Part shown: positions 1 to 8,209 of the stretch, piece by piece
How the letters are laid out: each line of letters begins with the position of its first letter
Numbering within the stretch: position 1 is the first letter of the stretch
Origin: Doryteuthis pealeii
Lineage: Eukaryota > Mollusca > Cephalopoda > Myopsida > Loliginidae
Length of the DNA: 64,000 nucleotides
NCBI GenBank assembly: GCA_023376005.1
Contig: CM042145.1
Location: 94,825,834 to 94,889,833, forward strand
Direction of reading: 5' to 3'
The notes under the pieces: generated by a model
The model's database searches: none
Told to the model about the DNA's origin: nothing
What the model saw: only the letters and a program-made list of their open reading frames with translations
Translations under genes and position numbers: made by a program

Positions 1-167
1 ATCTATTTCTGTTTCATGCTGAAAACTGACCTCAATTTACTGAGAAAGAAAATTGTGTGTGGAGATTTATACATCAGCAGTTATCTGCTTATTTGATTGT
101 TGCGTGCATTCAGGGATGGTAAATATCTAAGCTGACACAAACTCAGAAGGCCAAGGGCTATTACCTT

Positions 168-170
168 ATG

Positions 171-218
<48 letters not shown>

Positions 219-225
219 ATATAAT
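168..225. repeat. (TA)n microsatellite
   Basis: Nearly pure TA dinucleotide run with short interruptions. It lies beyond the 3' side of the minus-strand PLE fragment at 478-852. Confidence 0.95.
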
Positions 226-477
226 ACTAAAAGTGGAGGAGTCATATGTATGTAAGGAGATCATACAGTTATAAGATAGTAATATTTTATTATAAAATAA
301 AATATAAAATGTGGGGAATACGAAGGCCTTTTCGACCGGTTCTTTTTCAAGTATAAACACCGGTGACGAATAAAAGTCATATTCTATAAGAAAAATTCTT
401 TAAGAACAAATGGAGGTGAGCCAGAGGGGGACAAAAAGGAGAAAAAAAAGAAAAGGGGGATATATATATATGAAACC
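226..477 (-). mobile_element. PLE 3' flank / terminal-repeat relic
   Basis: This stretch lies downstream of the PLE nuclease fragment on the minus strand. Around 325-355 the minus strand reads CTTGAA..., then GAACCGG, then TCGAAAAGGCC. This is the same word set found in the two hammerhead-like relics at 976-1031 and 1277-1329. It is probably the terminal repeat of the PLE, badly decayed. No intact ribozyme core is visible, and the rest is AT- and purine-rich. Confidence 0.4.
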
Positions 478-850
478 TCAGGTCAAAACAGGGTTGGATA
501 TGTCTCCCAACAAGTAAAGGGAGTGTTTGGGTTTTTGTCTGCACAGAATGGGGCGAAAGAATGAAATATAAGCAGCTTCAAGAATGGTTAGGTGCTGCTT
601 AGACCTAGCTCTGTGCAAGACGGAGAAACACTCCTCAGTATAGTCGGCCCTACAAGGATTTATAGATGACAAGTGTTCGGTTATGGCCGAATCATATGCT
701 TGGTAATGCCCGGATATATTATTAGCAATGGCGTTGCAAAGTGTACGTGGAACATGCTGTTTTATTCTAATCTCAAATCGCTGGGATGTACGGCCAATGT
801 ATACCGAATTACATCGGCATTTAAACTTATAAATGAGATTGTTTGTTGGA

Positions 851-852
<2 letters not shown>
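478..852 (-). pseudogene. Penelope-like element, C-terminal GIY-YIG endonuclease fragment
   Basis: The minus strand is open for about 125 codons, ending in TGA at 478-480 and running into a (TA)n tract at 853, where it is truncated. It reads KCRCNSVYIGRTSQRFEIRI, then KQHVPRTL, then after about 20 residues SAITEHL, then FSVLHRARSKQHLTILEAAYI near the end. The Cys-rich lead-in, YIGRT, the downstream Arg and the H-P motif, and the Glu in ILEAAYI are the hallmarks of the GIY-YIG nuclease fused to PLE reverse transcriptases. The first methionine is internal (at 672), so this is the tail of a larger ORF, not a gene start. The reverse transcriptase is not in the window. Family identification is from motif recognition, not a search. 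Confidence 0.75.

Positions 853-905
<53 letters not shown>
853..905. repeat. (TA)n(TG)n microsatellite
   Basis: About 20 TA units followed by a few TG units. It cuts off the 5' end of the PLE nuclease frame. Confidence 0.95.
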
Positions 906-975
906 AAAAATAGATGGAAATTAATCCGACAGTATGAAATTTAACATTTTTGAAAAAACAAATGATGTTATATAA

Positions 976-1031
976 TTGCTGACAGAAATCTGTTTCGACC
1001 GGTTCGATAAACTGGTCATCTTCAAGAGCAA
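976..1031 (-). ncRNA. Degenerate hammerhead-ribozyme motif (PLE type)
   Basis: On the minus strand, TTGCT (1027-1031) pairs with AGCAA (976-980) as stem I. GAAA is followed by a 5-bp stem III (ACAGA/TCTGT, loop TT) and C at the cleavage position. A stem II of GACC/GGTC is possible. The core reads CTTGAAGAT instead of CUGANGA, so it has extra bases and probably does not cleave. Confidence 0.45.
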
Positions 1032-1276
1032 CATAGACGGAAAAAGAAAAAATAGCTGTTAGAAGACTGTTTACAAACGAACGCTATATTCAATGCTGAA
1101 TTTGTTTTAAAAATGCATGTTCTGTTTTAAGAATAAAATAAATTTAATTTCCTGTTTTTAAAAAATTAAAAATAAAATTTATTTTATTTTTAAAACAGAA
1201 CACGCATTTAAAAAAAAAATTCAGCATTCGTTTGTAAACAGTCTTCTAACGGCTATTTTTTCTTTTCCCGTCTATG

Positions 1277-1329
1277 CTGCTCTTGAAAATAATTAGTTTA
1301 TCGAACCGGTCGAAACAGATTGTCAGCAA
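1277..1329 (+). ncRNA. Degenerate hammerhead-ribozyme motif, inverted partner
   Basis: This is the plus-strand mate of the motif in the left arm of the hairpin. TGCT/AGCA stem I, GAAA, a 3-bp stem III (ACA/TGT, loop GAT) and C at position 17 remain. The first core strand has decayed to CTTGAAAATAA, losing the conserved GA. Confidence 0.35.
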
Positions 1330-1366
1330 TTATATAACATCATTTGCTTTTTTTCAAAAATGTTAA

Positions 1367-1374
<8 letters not shown>

Positions 1375-1408
<34 letters not shown>
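1375..1408. repeat. (TA)n microsatellite
   Basis: TA run directly abutting the right arm of the hairpin. Confidence 0.9.
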
Positions 1409-1410
<2 letters not shown>

Positions 1411-1414
1411 GTGG

Positions 1415-1665
1415 GAAACGATGGAATCGAGGAGGTGAAAGAGTACGTCTGGTTAGGACGGATGTGAAGAATTGATGCCAAAATCTCACAAACAATATGA
1501 ACAGAGTGGAAGGCACTTGCCACGATAAAAGATGTGCTGAAGAAAAATCCAGACAAGACTGTACGTGCCAATTTCTTCAATGGCACCGTTTTGCCAGTGT
1601 TGTTTTAAGAATGCCCAAACGTGGGCTACTAGAAATAAGAAATATCAGCTACTGCTTAATGTTAC
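1415..1665 (+). pseudogene. Non-LTR retrotransposon reverse-transcriptase C-terminal fragment
   Basis: One plus frame gives EYVWLGR, then EWKALATIKDVLKKNPDKT, then VRANFFNGTVLPVLF. After a frameshift near 1,603 another frame gives NAQTWATRNKKYQLL. This order (YxYLGR, W-A near an arginine-rich stretch, LPVLxYGxxTW) is the region after the reverse-transcriptase palm in many animal LINEs. The frameshift and an in-frame stop before it make this a dead fragment. The clade is not assigned. Confidence 0.65.
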
Positions 1666-1689
1666 ATATTAATTGGATCCCTATTACTT

Positions 1690-2600
1690 TTTAAGGTAGT
1701 ATAGAAATCCTTATGGCGATCAGTACAGCTGATGGCCTTGAGAGTGAGTGACAATGCTTGACCTCACTCTCACCTTGCTTTCTGGGGATAGAATCGTGAG
1801 AACGGAACCCCGATAGAAAGCCCCCTTCCGGTTTAAGGTGGGCAACTCAGTTAGTCAGTTGGAGTTAGAGTTGTAGAGTTGCAGTTAGTCAGTTGCAGAG
1901 TTAGAAGCTAGGAAGATGTGAGCTGACTGCGCAGTTGTCTGGCCTGGGGATCCGGAATAAAGTAACATCAAAAGTAAATCGAAGTCTTGTTGTTATTACT
2001 AAAAGCTAACAATGACACAAGGCTTCTGACAAGAAATGGTCCCCAGCAGAACCAGACACGGAACCCAGATAAGAAAGACCAGACCAAGATAGAAGACAGA
2101 AGACTAGACGATCAGAAGACGGCCGGAAGAATAGACCAGAGTAAGACGTAAGAAGTATACAACGTATAGATATGAAGTGCCGTCCAAGAAAAGGCACTAT
2201 GCAACACTTAAGACGCAAAAAGATATGGATAGATCCACGTGTAAGCAATCCGAAGCAAGGTAGTTTTGGAGCAGGGTGGAGTGAAGGACGTGATCACGGA
2301 GTACTCGTACAGATATCCAGTGGGAGCAGACGTACCGGAAACCACTAAGACTCTCACAAAGAAGAAATAGTCAATTGATTCGAACCAATGTAAAAAAAGA
2401 GGAGAAATATTTAGAAAAAAATCAGACAATACGACTAATATTAATAAAGTTATAATGGAATTTGATAATTTGCTTTTGAAACATTGTTAAGTAAAGTATA
2501 TTATTATTTATATATTTTTGAAGGCAATTACAATGCATATATCGTATAAAATTCGATAATTATTGAAAATAATCATGACAAGCAAACTCGGCGAATAAAG
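1690..2600. other. Unassigned sequence, possible LTR-type terminal region
   Basis: No supported coding frame. It contains a GAGTGAGTG/CTCACTCTCA inverted pair (1,740-1,775), repeats of AGTTAGTCAGTTG near 1,850-1,900, and a candidate polyadenylation signal (GGAATAAAGT, about 1,955) followed by TTGTTGTTATTACT. A purine-rich stretch follows to 2,410. The arrangement resembles the end of an LTR element, but no paired LTR or primer-binding site could be shown. Confidence 0.25.
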
Positions 2601-2615
2601 CGCTCAACATGGAAC

Positions 2616-2656
2616 ACCGTCCAGCTATTTCAACTTTATTAAGTCTCATCGGCGGT
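2616..2656 (-). ncRNA. Decayed hammerhead-ribozyme motif
   Basis: The minus strand reads ACCG, CCGATGA, stem II GACTT-AATA-AAGTT, GAAA, TAGCTGGA, CGGT. Stem I (ACCG/CGGT), stem II (5 bp with one G-T) and GAAA are intact. Core position U4 is C, and stem III has lost the U before the cleavage site. It is likely inactive. Confidence 0.45.
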
Positions 2657-2704
2657 CTATAGTTACGATCTCCCTCCGTCAGAGATCGAAACCGGGAACC
2701 CAGC

Positions 2705-2880
2705 ACCGACTCACTGCTCCAGACTCACTAACCTCTAATTTTTCCCAGCTTTCGATAACCTTTTCCTTTCCAAGAATATATATATATTCTGGGAAGGGAA
2801 AATGTGGTCGGGGGCTGGGAAATATTAGAGGTTAGTGAGTCTGCTGCAGTTTTCCTTTCCCAGAATATATATATATATAT
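2705..2880. repeat. Foldback repeat with (TA)n at its centre and end
   Basis: CAGACTCACTAACCTCTAAT (from about 2,720) is the reverse complement of a block ending near 2,835. The arms, about 55 bp each, also share TTCCCAGC and CCTTTCC and are joined by a TA tract. A third copy of the arm starts at 4,076, so this is a terminal piece of a repeat that flanks the hammerhead cluster. Confidence 0.75.
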
Positions 2881-3040
2881 ATATAAACAAGGTTTGTTTA
2901 GAATGGCTTTTTGCCGATAATTTTTTGGAGAATAAGTGTTTAATTGGAGTCGTACCTAATTTTGAAAATTAATTAATTAATAATGAATTAGGCGGGAATA
3001 CCTATTAAATGTATGGCTAAACAAATCGAGAAAAATCAAT

Positions 3041-3082
3041 CTCTGTATGTACATTTCAGCCTATTAGGCCTCATCAGCAGAG
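3041..3082 (-). ncRNA. Hammerhead ribozyme, type I, short stem III
   Basis: Minus-strand copy of the motif at 3182-3223, identical across all 42 nt. It has stem I CTCTG/CAGAG, core CTGATGA, stem II GGCCT/AGGCT with loop AAT, GAAA, stem III ATG/CAT with loop TA, and A at the cleavage position. Confidence 0.75.
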
Positions 3083-3181
3083 CTATAGATCGGAAGACCG
3101 CCCTGTGCGTGATTTGAAACCGGACTGCCAAGCTGACAGGCCGATCCCATAACACGCACAGGGCGGTCTTCCGATCTATAG

Positions 3182-3223
3182 CTCTGCTGATGAGGCCTAA
3201 TAGGCTGAAATGTACATACAGAG
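3182..3223 (+). ncRNA. Hammerhead ribozyme, type I, short stem III
   Basis: Stem I is CTCTG (3182-3186) with CAGAG (3219-3223). The core is CTGATGA (3187-3193). Stem II is GGCCT (3194-3198) with AGGCT (3202-3206): four Watson-Crick pairs plus one G-T next to the core, loop AAT. GAAA occupies 3207-3210. Stem III is A3210-T3217, T3211-A3216 and G3212-C3215 with loop TA. Position 17 is A3218, so cleavage is expected 3' of it. All invariant core bases are present. Tiny stem III is typical of hammerheads in PLE terminal repeats, which are reported to cleave better as dimers. Confidence 0.78.
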
Positions 3224-3549
3224 ATTGATTTTTCTCGATTTGTTTAGCCATACATTTAATAGGTATTCCCGCCTAATTCATTATTAATTAATTAATTTTC
3301 AAAATTAGGTACGACTCCAATTAAACACTTATTCTCCAAAAAATTATCGACAAAAAGCCATTCTAAACAAACCTTGTTTACAACTTACCATATCGTCGTG
3401 TAATAAAAGTCACTAGAAGAGGAATGTTAACCTACTCTAAACAAATCATAAAATCTAAGAAGTTCGTTTAGTGTTGGGGTTATGGGATCGGCCTGTCAGA
3501 TTGGCAGTCCGGTTTCAAATCACGCACAGGGCGGTCTTCCGATCTATAG

Positions 3550-3591
3550 CTCTGCTGATGAGGCCTAATAGGCTGAAATGTACATACAGAG
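3550..3591 (+). ncRNA. Hammerhead ribozyme, tandem copy
   Basis: Identical 42-nt motif in the same orientation 368 nt downstream of the one at 3182, with cleavage expected after A3586. A transcript crossing both would release a 368-nt RNA with hammerhead-type ends. Its unit (from about 3,476) starts GTTATGGGATCGGCCTGTCA and runs to the (TA)n at 3,697. Confidence 0.77.
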
Positions 3592-3692
3592 ATTGATTTT
3601 TCTCGATTTGTTTAGCCATACATTTAATAGGTATTCCCGCCTAATTCATTATTAATTAATTAATTTTCAAAATTAGGTACGACTCCAATTAA

Positions 3693-3696
<4 letters not shown>

Positions 3697-3736
<40 letters not shown>

Positions 3737-3740
3737 TATT
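3697..3740. repeat. (TA)n microsatellite
   Basis: TA run that ends the third hammerhead unit. Confidence 0.95.
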
Positions 3741-3837
3741 TGGCATTTAAACTCATCCAGGGGTTAAGACCGAGAAAAAACAAATACAAAGTACTCAATA
3801 CAATGTAGAGCAAAATTTATTTATAAAATGGATAAAA

Positions 3838-3878
3838 GTAACCTACTCAAGTTTCATCGCCTGAATCGTCAGGGTTAC
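3838..3878 (-). ncRNA. Hammerhead ribozyme candidate, left arm
   Basis: Minus strand: stem I GTAACC/GGTTAC (6 bp), core CTGACGA, a short stem II, GAAA, stem III ACT/AGT with loop TG, then A at position 17. It differs from the mate at 3992-4032 at core position 7, which is unconstrained in hammerheads, and in one base of the stem III loop. Confidence 0.65.
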
Positions 3879-3991
3879 ATCCGCTGAATTAATCGAGCTT
3901 TCGATTAATGTCAGTTGGTACCATGTATGACCGTTGAAATGGGTCTTGGTACCAACTGACATTAATCGAAAACTCAATTAATTCAGCGGAT

Positions 3992-4032
3992 GTAACCCTG
4001 ATGATTCAGGCGATGAAACTCGAGTAGGTTAC
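3992..4032 (+). ncRNA. Hammerhead ribozyme candidate, right arm
   Basis: GTAACC (3992-3997) pairs with GGTTAC (4027-4032). The core is CTGATGA (3998-4004). Stem II is weak: T-T mismatch, T-A, C-G, loop AGGC. GAAA is at 4015-4018. Stem III pairs A4018-T4025, C4019-G4024 and T4020-A4023 around a CG loop. A4026 is position 17. The poor stem II is the main reason for doubt. Confidence 0.65.
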
Positions 4033-4039
4033 TTTTACC

Positions 4040-4040
<1 letters not shown>

Positions 4041-4076
<36 letters not shown>
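4041..4076. repeat. (TA)n microsatellite
   Basis: TA run between the second foldback element and the next repeat copy. Confidence 0.95.
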
Positions 4077-4079
<3 letters not shown>

Positions 4080-5078
4080 CTGGGAAAGGAAAGGGTGGTC
4101 GGAAGCTGGGAAATATTAGAGGTTAGTGAGTCTGGAGCTGTGAGTCGGTCTGGACCCAGGCAGTTAGAGTTTTGTTCGAGTTGGACAGTTGATTGAGAGC
4201 CGTGATGCAGACAGTACCAAGATGGACATAGAGATTTAACAGATAGATCGAGTAGAGGATTCAGGTAGAGGGGCGTCCATTGGAGATCCAGGGCACTGCT
4301 GAGCTGAGAGCGAGTGAGTAGAAGAGATGAGTTAGACATCGCGGCGCTGAATGTTCTTCCTCTGAGCGTCAGAAAGATTTCACCCTACGTCTGTCTTTGT
4401 GCTTCTGCTTTATTTTCCCTGTGACGGCCCTTCCGAGTGGGATGCAGTTCGAAGTAACACAACCAAAGGGGTCTGACGCAGTCGACTGACGATGCAGCAG
4501 AATGAAGATACGAAAATGAACCTGGTCCGGGGACCTGTGCATTTTCATTAAATGGAATATCTCACGAAAATAAAACCTGTGCAGAGCTCTAAATGAACCA
4601 TGTTTCCTATGTTTTCACAAAAAATAACTATAACAAGATTTTCAGACGAGAATTTTCTTTTTAATGATAGAATTGAATCAATAGGAAATTGTAGACATAG
4701 GTTGAACCAGTAACTAAAATATTATTAGAATTACACCATTGAATTTTAACTAAATACGTTAGATATTTTTTGGAATAATTATTAATTTTAAATAGGATAG
4801 ATACTGAAATAGAACAGAGAAACACTGAAATTAGTAATATCAAATTCCTAAAATATAATTAGAATTTAACTGTTTTCACGAGCTATTTTTGTAATTATAT
4901 TTCAAAGTTCAAAACGATTGGAGATGTGATAGCTAAGAAATAAACAAACGAATACAATATGCCGCACGCGGCAACAGAAAAGAATATGAACTACCATAGC
5001 GTTCAAAAGTTACTATTGGAAAAGACGTTAATATCAGTTTAACTAAGTAATGACATCAAATTAGTCAAGTAAAAGGTA
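4077..5078. other. Repeat-derived and unassigned AT-rich sequence
   Basis: 4,077-4,135 repeats the arm at 2,790-2,835 (TTCTGGGAAAGGAAA, then GAGGTTAGTGAGTCTG). From 4,136 to about 4,540 is GC-richer sequence resembling a retroelement leader, with CTGACGCAGTCGACTGACGA near 4,472, but no ORF. 4,560-5,078 is AT-rich with nothing recognised. Confidence 0.4.
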
Positions 5079-5120
5079 GGGTCCTGATGAGATCATATAG
5101 ATCGAAACCGTGGTAGATCC
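5079..5120 (+). ncRNA. Hammerhead ribozyme, solitary copy
   Basis: Stem I is GGGTC (5079-5083) with GATCC (5116-5120), including one G-T pair. The core is CTGATGA (5084-5090). Stem II is GATC (5091-5094) with GATC (5100-5103), loop ATATA. GAAA is at 5104-5107. Stem III pairs A5107-T5114, C5108-G5113 and C5109-G5112 around a GT loop. A5115 is position 17. Every helix differs in sequence from the other motifs while the core and geometry are kept. No inverted partner is visible. Confidence 0.77.
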
Positions 5121-5249
5121 ATAACTCTTTTCCACTATTATTACTGCTATTATTATTGCTCTATATTTATTATATATCGGGCACTCTTGGATAAATTACT
5201 AAAGCCACTGCAACGGAAAAGTGAAAGCGGCAATTGGACAGTATATATA

Positions 5250-5282
<33 letters not shown>

Positions 5283-5760
5283 TATAATGGAGATTATGTA
5301 ACTTTCAGTCTGTAACCGAAATTACATCATCACTGACATCACGATTTCTTAGTTACTTAAGTTATATTCTCAACTATTATGAAATAGACATTATTTAATC
5401 TTCATTAGCACCTTATTTGATAACGATGTCTCTATCAAGGTCTAGCTGAGGTAGATTTGTCGCAAAACTGCTCATATTATTAATGTATTTAAAAATCTGA
5501 AATATGTGTTATATATCTCTAAGAAAAAGTAGGTTTAATAAATAATTATTTGCCATTACTGATTTCTAATACTATCAAGTTATTCTCAAACAGCAATCCT
5601 TTATATAATTTGAATAAATGTCAATTAGAATAACATTGAAATAAGTGTAATATTTTCATATTCGTTCTTATTAAATATCGTTAGTCTTTCAAATTTGATA
5701 TGATATTTTAATGCATTAAATCTTAAATACTAGCGCCCAAGGAGGCGCATACTTATGCTA
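5121..5760. other. AT-rich sequence, no gene seen
   Basis: Contains a TA-rich tract at 5,240-5,286. Otherwise it is plain AT-rich sequence with many stops in all frames. Confidence 0.6.

Positions 5761-5841
<81 letters not shown>
5761..5841. repeat. (TA)n(TG)n microsatellite
   Basis: About 21 TA units followed by about 20 TG units. It abuts and truncates the LINE fragment that follows. Confidence 0.97.
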
Positions 5842-5845
<4 letters not shown>

Positions 5846-6309
5846 AATCCAATCTCATTCACAGACAAGTTAAAGAGACAGTTCTTCCAGGCTGTTGTCG
5901 TATCAGTGTTGCTATATGGCTGCACCACCTGGACCCTAACGAAGCGACTAGAGAATAAACTAGATGGGAGCTGTACAAGAATGCTGCGGGTGATCCTGAA
6001 CAAGACGTGGAAACAGCACCCCACGAGAAAACAGCTGTACGGCCACCTGCCACATATCACCCAAACCATCTGAGTAAGACGGACAAGATACGCGGGACAC
6101 TGCTGGAGAAGCAAGGACGAACTCATAAGCGATGTCCTCCTGTGGAAGCTAGCACATGGGCACGCCAGTATGGGCCGACCAACGAAGACGTCCATTGATC
6201 AGCTCTGTGCGGATACAGGATGCTGCACAGAGGACCTCCCGAGAATGATGAGCGATAGGGACGGATGGAGAGAGATTATCATGGATATCCGTGCCAACAG
6301 CGCGACATG
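5842..6309 (+). pseudogene. Non-LTR retrotransposon ORF2 C-terminus
   Basis: The plus frame reads FFQAVVVSVLLYGCTTWTLT, then RMLRVILNKTW, then GHLPHI. After an in-frame TGA at 6,071-6,073 the same frame continues RRTRYAGHCWRSKDELISDV, GRPTKTSIDQLCADTGC and DRDGWREIIMDIRANSAT before terminal stops. Order and motifs (VLLYGxxTW, RYAGHCWR, IDQLCxDTGC, DRDGWR at the extreme C-terminus, then an ATGATG tail) are those of a common LINE endonuclease/reverse-transcriptase C-terminal region. It is 5'-truncated at a microsatellite and carries one internal stop. Confidence 0.85.
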
Positions 6310-6394
6310 ATGATGCTGATATATATATATATATTATATATATATATATATATATTGTGTGTGTGTGTGTGTGTGTGTTGTGTATGTATGTATG

Positions 6395-6423
<29 letters not shown>
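6310..6423. repeat. (TA)n(TG)n microsatellites
   Basis: TA-rich run from 6,318, then two TG runs separated by TATGTATGTATG. Confidence 0.95.
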
Positions 6424-6429
<6 letters not shown>

Positions 6430-6545
6430 GAAGCAAGGACGAACTCCTAAGCGACATTCTCCTATGGAATCCTACACATAGATACACCAGTGTTGATCGA
6501 TTAGTAAAAACTTATATTCATCAGCTCTTAGCCGTCATATAATTA
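6424..6545 (+). pseudogene. Second LINE C-terminal scrap
   Basis: The frame reads EEARTNS in one phase and RRSKDELLSDILLWNPTHRY in another, the same block as WRSKDELISDV in the fragment at 5,842-6,309. It is truncated on both sides. Confidence 0.6.
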
Positions 6546-7033
6546 TAACTAACGATTGGTTCGTCATTAGTCACATTAACGTGCAAAACGATATCGTTTT
6601 CTGGATTTAACTATTATTGACTAATCTATAAGCCAAATGGTATCTTTCAAATCCAGTTGTCGTTGTTTCCTGTTCGTGAGCATCTCCACATCGCCTTCAA
6701 ACGTTAAGCATTCTCTATCTGCGTAATTCGGATGTTTGAATGTTTTCCCTCGTAAAACGAAGCAAGACCTTTGTTATCAAACCGAACACTTGCTGTGACC
6801 TTTTAAGAACGTCTTATATCTGTATTTTCTTTTCTTTTTTTTATAATCCCAACCAGCTTCAGGCAGCTAAATTATACGCGTTCTTCCCTTCCTGATCCGA
6901 TGCGTCTAATACTGTTCTCATTCTGGGTTCCTGTGGGCTGTATTGATTTATCTTTAAGATCACGAATCTTTCTCAAGTTAGTCGATATCAAGAGGGAGGG
7001 GGGGCGCTCCGAAAGTAAAAGCCACCTATTTAT
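6546..7033. other. Unassigned sequence, no gene seen
   Basis: Moderately AT-rich. No frame with recognisable protein and no strong repeat match inside the window. Confidence 0.5.
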
Positions 7034-7179
7034 ACGAAAAACCTACAGCAGGCGCAATAACACCCTTTTGGTATGCATCAAGAACTGTTTTTTTTATGCT
7101 TCGTCATCACCAGCGGCTATGCATTCTTACCAGCGATGAACAAGGGTTTGAACATCGCGCCCGTAAGAAGATAGATTTA

Positions 7180-7306
7180 TTCATCATCATCATCATCAAT
7201 CAATCATCATCATCATCATCATCATCAAGTAGTGGTGATAGCACGGATTCCCTTGACACACTTTCTCTTCTTTCTTTCTTTCTTTCTTCCTTTCTTCTCT
7301 CTCTCT

Positions 7307-7346
<40 letters not shown>

Positions 7347-7545
7347 CCGTTCGTGTCGACAATCGCTTGTAGTGAGTCATCTAGACGGCATCCACTGTCC
7401 TCACAGAGCTGGCAAATTAAAGTTTTTGCTGGTCGGCTAACACTGGTGTTTTTCTACGAGTAGAACACCATTAGAGAATGTCGCTTATGAGTTCTTCCTT
7501 ACTTCTCCGACAGTGCCCGGTATGTCTTGTCTTTACTTGGATTGT
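7180..7545 (-). pseudogene. LINE 3'-end remnant with ATG tail and inserted (CT)n
   Basis: On the minus strand are AGTAAGGAAGAACTCATAAG (the K-D-E-L-I-S block), then TTTGCCAGCTCTGTGAGGAC (the Q-L-C-E-D block), then a (GA)n run, then AATCCGTGCTATCACCAC followed by (ATG)n. This mirrors the C-terminus and tail of the LINE at 5,842-6,309. Several frameshifts. The A'' copy is at about 51,670-52,065. Confidence 0.6.
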
Positions 7546-8209
7546 TTTTGAGATGGGAGGTAAGTGATCGTGCAGTTGCTATTTTTTGTAGGGTGCTGTT
7601 ACCAGGATTTATTCAAAATAGCACGCAAATTTCATGTGTAGTTTCCATGTGGATTTCCCAGACGTTTTGTTAAAGTTCAAGTGATTCGACCGTATAATGT
7701 ACATACAATGAACGCGATTCTTAAACCTCTATGCCTAAAATAACCCTAAGCAGGTTAACATGCCATTAAAATTAATTAATCATTCAATAATAAATAAGCA
7801 TTCCTTAGAATATGCTGAATGTATTTTCTGTAGAGGGGTAAGACCCTCCCCCAAAGGAGTGTCCTGGGTATGATACTAAACTACATCTGATGGTGAGGCT
7901 TCGGTTCTAGAGATCTTTGGCGTGTGTAACACCGCTTCATTGCCACTACACTTAGATAAACTCTGAATCAGAGTGACAGTACCTGTTAGGGTACCATTTA
8001 TGGGTCAGATAGATCTATTTAAAAAAAAAGTATTCGTAGTTTTCTCTCCACTTCTCTATATCAATAATAGTACTCACACTACTGCTTGGAAGTTTTATTT
8101 TATTAGAAAGACTAGCAAATATATGCACCCTCCGGTACAGGTATTTAAGTTTAAAAGTAATAAAATAGATTAAATCAGAAAGGCTAATGAAACTAATTAA
8201 GAATGCAGA
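7546..8209. other. AT-rich sequence, no gene seen
   Basis: No recognisable feature. Its A'' counterpart at about 52,070-53,070 is full of small insertions. Confidence 0.5.

Larger units (their letters stand above)
933..1374. repeat. Long hairpin of two inverted PLE-type terminal repeats
   Basis: The sequence from 933 to about 1,140 is the reverse complement of about 1,165-1,374, with an AT-rich centre near 1,155. Shared blocks include ATGAAATTTAACATTTTTGA, GCTGACAGAAATCTGTTTCG, CGGTTCGATAAACT, and the sequence around GACTGTTTACAAACGA. The arms differ mainly by small indels. Each arm carries one hammerhead-like relic pointing outward-to-inward (976-1031 minus and 1277-1329 plus). Confidence 0.85.
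2885..3380. mobile_element. Inverted pair of hammerhead-bearing units
   Basis: The sequence 2,885-3,115 is the near-exact reverse complement of 3,155-3,380. The outer ends share AACAAGGTTTGTTTAGAATG, and the inner ends share CGCACAGGGCGGTCTTCC. Each arm carries one hammerhead motif, minus in the left arm and plus in the right. The left unit extends further inward, and the right one is truncated at CACGCACAGGG. No coding frame is present, so this looks like a non-autonomous terminal-repeat unit. Confidence 0.85.
3833..4040. mobile_element. Second foldback element with a hammerhead motif in each arm
   Basis: Arms of about 90 bp (3,833-3,922 and 3,949-4,038) are separated by a loop of about 26 nt. 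They share GTAACCTACTC, TCAGCGGATGTAACCCTGA and TTGGTACCAACTGACATTAA. The family differs in sequence from the one at 2,885-3,690. The foldback layout is the same. Confidence 0.8.

Noticed and set aside
1690..2440. Complete LTR retrotransposon
   Set aside because: No matching LTR pair, primer-binding site or gag/pol frame could be shown.
4489..4520. CTGACGA followed at a distance by GAAA
   Set aside because: The intervening bases form no stem II, and there is no stem I partner.
7180..7240. (CAT)n stretch as a regulatory or CRISPR-like repeat
   Set aside because: It is the ATG-type tail of a LINE 3' end on the minus strand. Units are 3 bp with no spacers.
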